The translations under genes were made by a program, and so were the position numbers. The notes beneath the pieces were generated by a model that ran no database searches, had not been told where the DNA came from, and saw nothing but the letters and a program-made list of their open reading frames with translations. Positions 60,542-64,000 of a stretch of DNA of 64,000 bases are shown piece after piece. The stretch's first letter is position 1. Every line of letters begins with the position of its first letter. Source of the DNA: Acidobacteria bacterium Ga0074141. GTDB lineage: Bacteria > Acidobacteriota > Blastocatellia > Pyrinomonadales > Pyrinomonadaceae. The DNA lies in the NCBI GenBank assembly GCA_001464665.1, contig LNDP01000014.1, positions 431,001-495,000 of the forward strand, given 5' to 3'.

Positions 60542-62791
60542 ATGAGATTACTATCCTTCATATTCATCTTGTTGCTGGCATCGACCGCCATCGTTTCCCA
60601 GACGCCGACCGAGCGTATCGCCGCGACGTGGCAAGTTGTGTCTTACGACATTGCAGCCTCGCTCCCTGCAAATGAAAGCGACCGCAACCTGACCGCAAAG
60701 GCGACGATTCGCGTTCGGAACGTGACCGACCGGCCCGCGACGAGCCTTACCTTTCGTATAAATCAGAACGCCGAGATCGCGTCCGCGAGCGTCAACGGCG
60801 CGGCGATCGAGGCGGCAAAGAGCCAAGAACGGCTCGGCGGAGCAACGCTCCAGCGGGTCGCACTTCGCGTTCCGGCCGTAGCGGCAGGCGGCGAACTGAC
60901 GGCCGTCATCGATTACAAAATTCCGGTTGCGGACAACACCGGCGTTAATTCGATCTCTCCGGTCGCCTCGCATTTTCTCCCGCTGTCATTCTGGTACCCT
61001 ACGCCGAATAGTTGGTTTTTTGCCCGCGGTGCCGACTATGCTCCATTCAAGATCCGGCTGACTGCGCCCGCCGGCCTTACGGCGATCTCAGCGGGAACCG
61101 AATCGACCGGAGCCTTCGAAAGCAAGTTAAACGGACAGCCATTCGTTGCCGCGGGCAGTTGGGACCGAGTGGATAGCTCGGGAATCGCGGTCCATATACC
61201 AAAAGGCTCCGGCGAGCTTGCTAAAGCACGGGCTGCCGAACTTGCCACGTTGCTGAGCGAAGCGAAGGCATTTACCGAAAAGACTCTTGGCCCGGTGCCG
61301 AATGTTCCCTTGTGGATCGTCGCGATGCGGCGGGGCGGCGGATTTTCGACCGGCGGAACGGTGCTGATCGACGAAGCCGTTTTCCGCAGACAGAAGATCG
61401 ACTCGCTGACCGCGATGAACATAGCCGAGGCCGCAGCAAAGCTCTGGCTCGGCGAAGCAAACCGCCTGACAGACGATGGTTCGGGCGTGATCCGCGAGGG
61501 ACTTGCGCGTTATCTCGCGACAAAATTCATAGCGACAAAGTACGGAGCCGAGGTTGCCGAGGTCGAAGTTCTGCGTCAGCGGATCGCATATGCCGCGATT
61601 GCCCGCCGAGATGCCCCGCTCAACACCGTGACGCCGCTCGATGATCATTATTTCGCTGCCGTTGCGAACAAGGGGGCGATGTTTTGGCGGGTGATGGAGC
61701 GGAAGGTCGGCACCGCGGAGTTCAACAACAAGCTGCGGGCATCGCTTGCGAAAGACATCACGACCCTCGCCGGTGTGCGACGTGAATTTGAGGGCCAGAA
61801 AGAGGTCGTCGATTACATGCTCGACCAGGTGACGGACATGAATCTCCAAGCAGGACTCCCGCAGGCGGCCGGCGGCGAGTGGAAGGTGGCTCTCCGCAAC
61901 ACGGGCCCGATCGACGTTACGGTCGATGTGGCCGCTAGGCTTGAGAATGGCGAAACCCTGTCGGCACCGGTGACAATAAAGGCAAAAAGCTTCGGCGAGA
62001 TGAACTTTCGTACGCCGTCGCGGATAGTGCGTGTCGAGATCGACCCTGAAAAGCTTTACCCACAGAACGATTATTCCGACGACATCGCCCCGCGGGAATT
62101 TACCGATAGCGACCTCCTGCTTGCAGTAAAGCGTGAATTCGATCGGCAAGAATTTGCCACGGCTGAAAAGAATGCGCGACAGGTGCTAGCCGAATTTCCA
62201 CGATTCGATGATGTGCGGGTTCTACTCGGCCGTTCGCTGCTTGCTCAGAACAAGATCTCCGAAGCAGACCGCGAGTTTCGGGCGGTGCTCGCAGAGCCGC
62301 TCCCAACCTCACGCTCGATCGGCTGGGCGAATGTGGGTGTCGCCGACGTTGCTCTCCGCACCAATCGAAATGCGGATGCGGCGAAGCACGCGACCGACGC
62401 GATAATAGCCGACGCCGAATACGGCGCCGGACTCGCGGCACGTAACGTCCGGACCCGGATCACACAAAGTTCAGCAGTTGAAGATGCGATCAAAGCCTTT
62501 TTTGTCCAGTTCGACCGAGCCGCGATCTCTAACAGAAAGTCCGAAGTTGACGCCCTTGCGGTGCCAGGAGAGGTGAACCGGTTCGTCAGCGGCATTTCGG
62601 GCCAGGCGACGGTCTGGACGACGACCGTTCTTCATGCCGACATGTTCGACGCGAACACAGCGATCGTCGAGACGAACCTGAGCGTCCGCCTGCTTACGCG
62701 CGAACCGGAGACGGGCACGGCGGTCTTCAGGCTCCTGCGGACCGGAACGGGTTGGAAGCTTGCGGGCGTTGAGATCTTTGAGGTCCGCTAG
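60542..62791 (+). CDS. Exported M1-peptidase-like protein, predicted inactive, with TPR tail
   Basis: 749 residues, signal peptide LSFIFILLLASTAIVSQ. The N-terminal part has the beta domain and the helical domain of M1 aminopeptidases (SPVASHFLPLSFWYPTPNSW, PNVPLWIVAMRRGGGFSTGG). The zinc motif HExxH is replaced by AEAAAK, and the GAMEN-type exopeptidase site by GGGFSTGG, so it should not be a peptidase. A TPR-like region follows (about residues 540-650; REFAAVLAE-like NARQVLAEFPRFDDVRVLL). Within the Kdo cluster; role unknown. Confidence 0.8.
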   Translation: MRLLSFIFILLLASTAIVSQTPTERIAATWQVVSYDIAASLPANESDRNLTAKATIRVRNVTDRPATSLTFRINQNAEIASASVNGAAIEAAKSQERLGGATLQRVALRVPAVAAGGELTAVIDYKIPVADNTGVNSISPVASHFLPLSFWYPTPNSWFFARGADYAPFKIRLTAPAGLTAISAGTESTGAFESKLNGQPFVAAGSWDRVDSSGIAVHIPKGSGELAKARAAELATLLSEAKAFTEKTLGPVPNVPLWIVAMRRGGGFSTGGTVLIDEAVFRRQKIDSLTAMNIAEAAAKLWLGEANRLTDDGSGVIREGLARYLATKFIATKYGAEVAEVEVLRQRIAYAAIARRDAPLNTVTPLDDHYFAAVANKGAMFWRVMERKVGTAEFNNKLRASLAKDITTLAGVRREFEGQKEVVDYMLDQVTDMNLQAGLPQAAGGEWKVALRNTGPIDVTVDVAARLENGETLSAPVTIKAKSFGEMNFRTPSRIVRVEIDPEKLYPQNDYSDDIAPREFTDSDLLLAVKREFDRQEFATAEKNARQVLAEFPRFDDVRVLLGRSLLAQNKISEADREFRAVLAEPLPTSRSIGWANVGVADVALRTNRNADAAKHATDAIIADAEYGAGLAARNVRTRITQSSAVEDAIKAFFVQFDRAAISNRKSEVDALAVPGEVNRFVSGISGQATVWTTTVLHADMFDANTAIVETNLSVRLLTREPETGTAVFRLLRTGTGWKLAGVEIFEVR

Positions 62792-62800
62792 TCGATCTAT

Positions 62801-63304
62801 ATGAGTGACGAAAGTCTGATCGAAGCGGCACGCAACATTCGGTTGCTCCTGATGGACTGCGACGGCGTGCTTACCGACGGAAAGCTATACTTCTCCGCGA
62901 GCGGCGAGGCAATGAAGGCCTTTCACGTCCGCGACGGGCAGGGCATTGTTGAATGGCACAAATCCGGACTTATCTCTGGGATAATTTCAGGACGTAGGTC
63001 GGAAGGGATCGTCGAGGCTCGAGCGAAAGAATTAGGCATTCAATTTGTCGTGACGGGGTCAAACGACAAGACGGCCGACCTCGAGCGCATTCTAGCGGAA
63101 TCCGGCGTTGCCGCTGAGCATACGGCTTTCATCGGAGACGACATCGGCGATATCGGTTTGATGCAGCTCATAGGGCTTCCTGTAGCGGTCGCTGACGCGG
63201 TTGAAAGTGTTAAGGCCGCTGCGGCCTACACTACAAGAGCGAATGGCGGAGACGCTGCCGTAAGGGAAGTGATCGATATGCTACTCGCGGCTCAAGCCGG
63301 CTGA
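62801..63304 (+). CDS. kdsC: 3-deoxy-D-manno-octulosonate 8-phosphate phosphatase
   Basis: HAD-IIIA phosphatase that makes Kdo. 167 residues; the HAD nucleophile motif LMDCDGVLTDGKLYF, SGIISGRRSEGIVEARA and the metal-binding FIGDDIGDIGLM are intact. It closes the Kdo gene set in this window, though kdsD (arabinose 5-phosphate isomerase) is not seen. Confidence 0.95.
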   Translation: MSDESLIEAARNIRLLLMDCDGVLTDGKLYFSASGEAMKAFHVRDGQGIVEWHKSGLISGIISGRRSEGIVEARAKELGIQFVVTGSNDKTADLERILAESGVAAEHTAFIGDDIGDIGLMQLIGLPVAVADAVESVKAAAAYTTRANGGDAAVREVIDMLLAAQAG

Positions 63305-63364
63305 CCTGGCAGTCTTTCATTTCTTGTCGTGATTCGTGATTTCTGCAATAGTCTATTTCACAAA

Positions 63365-63439
63365 GCGGGCGTAACTCAACGGTAGAGTGTCAGCTTTCCA
63401 AGCTGAAAGTTGCGGGTTCGATCCCCGTCGCCCGCTCCA
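63365..63439 (+). tRNA. tRNA-Gly (TCC), CCA encoded
   Basis: Cloverleaf: acceptor GCGGGCG with CGCCCGC, D-arm AACTCAACGGTAGAGT, anticodon loop TTTCCAA with TCC at 63397-63399, T-arm GCGGGTTCGATCCCCGT, discriminator T, CCA at 63437-63439. The 63440-63759 stretch between it and the rRNA promoter contains no gene I can support. Confidence 0.96.
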
Positions 63440-63759
63440 GAAGAAAGCGGGCAACCGGCTCCATATTTATGGCGTCTTACTCCGACACGCACATGATGCG
63501 TACTTTCCTGAAAGGGAAATGGTTCCTCCGGGCATTTGCTTGAAGGAGCCAAAGTTCTGCGGCAAACGTTAGAATCTCTCAGATAAACCGAACATAAGCT
63601 AGGCCGAATCCTGAGACCGCTCGCAGATAGTTTTGATCTTTGTAAATAATTTGCTCTGGCTGCTTGACAGCATAGGGGTCGATGTAGAGAATACATATTT
63701 GCCCCTGCGGTTCGCCGAGACGAAATTTCGACGAAGCGAAAAAAAGATCGCAAGAGCAA

Positions 63760-63787
63760 TTGACAATGAATCCTGGTTCTGTATAAT
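63760..63787 (+). promoter_or_regulatory. Consensus rRNA operon promoter
   Basis: TTGACA (63760-63765) and TATAAT (63782-63787), 16-bp spacing, about 160 bp upstream of the 16S gene. A second TTGACA near 63664 may be a weaker upstream promoter. Confidence 0.85.
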
Positions 63788-63882
63788 CAGGAGTTTCGCC
63801 TCGAGAGAGGTTTTCTTGGGCGAAGATTGATGTTTGAAAACTAGATATGTAGGTCCATGTGTTAATTCGTATAACGAACAAC

Positions 63883-63929
63883 GTTCGTTGAATTTCGATT
63901 CAACGAACACGTCAGATGAATTTCTGACG
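63883..63929 (+). promoter_or_regulatory. rRNA leader hairpins
   Basis: Two stems in the leader RNA: an 11-bp stem with a UUCG loop (63883-63908), and a stem closing around 63911-63929 (GTCAGA with TCTGAC). They may be RNase III or antitermination elements. Confidence 0.55.
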
Positions 63930-63947
63930 ATAAATAATGAGACAGAA

Positions 63948-64000
<53 letters not shown>

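Overview
This 64 kb window looks like a chromosomal segment of an Acidobacteriota bacterium, most likely class Blastocatellia. The assignment is inferred from a moderately high G+C content, several secreted proteins of kinds common in that phylum (a VWA-domain protein, a TPR/TonB C-terminal protein, Ser/Thr kinases), Kdo biosynthesis genes (hence a Gram-negative envelope) and abundant 7-bp intergenic tandem repeats. Most genes are ordinary housekeeping genes. The right edge enters a 16S rRNA gene behind a consensus-like promoter.

Left part (1-16.6 kb): 3' part of obg, a heavily structured ~500-nt RNA with its own promoter and terminator, a cluster of DnaA-box-like sites, then rpmA-rplU, hpt, and an rpiB-deoC pair whose N-terminal extensions resemble microcompartment cargo signals. 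Next come a TPR/TonB protein, a membrane pseudokinase, msrP-msrQ, a DnaC-like loader, a receiver-like cREC protein, an S41 peptidase with a TetR regulator, rarA and a site-2 protease with CBS domains.

Middle (16.6-36 kb): an accessory patch holds an RHS remnant with an orphan tip-like ORF and a lipoprotein, then tRNA-Phe, recA, an active-looking Ser/Thr kinase with a VWA partner, a second A+T-richer patch of secreted unknowns with relics of an IS200/RAYT-type element and dense heptad repeats, a [2Fe-2S] protein, an EamA transporter, pckG and an EEP hydrolase.

Right part (36-64 kb): a BI-1 protein, a peroxiredoxin whose peroxidatic position is an in-frame TGA with a SECIS-like hairpin (a probable selenoprotein), xseBA, atpDC, phoH-ybeY (ybeY carries a 7-bp repeat array in its coding region), secreted and envelope proteins, ndk, a lone nuoI, an ImmA/IrrE-like protein next to an RsbU-type phosphatase, a FecR protein, a CPBP protease, and a Kdo/CTP cluster (kdsB, pyrG, kdsA, kdsC) that also contains an inactive-looking M1-peptidase-like protein. 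tRNA-Gly and the rRNA operon promoter close the window.

The strongest leads are the selenocysteine peroxiredoxin, the large structured RNA beside the DnaA-box cluster, the shell-less RpiB/DeoC pair, and the heptad repeats, one array of which lies inside ybeY.
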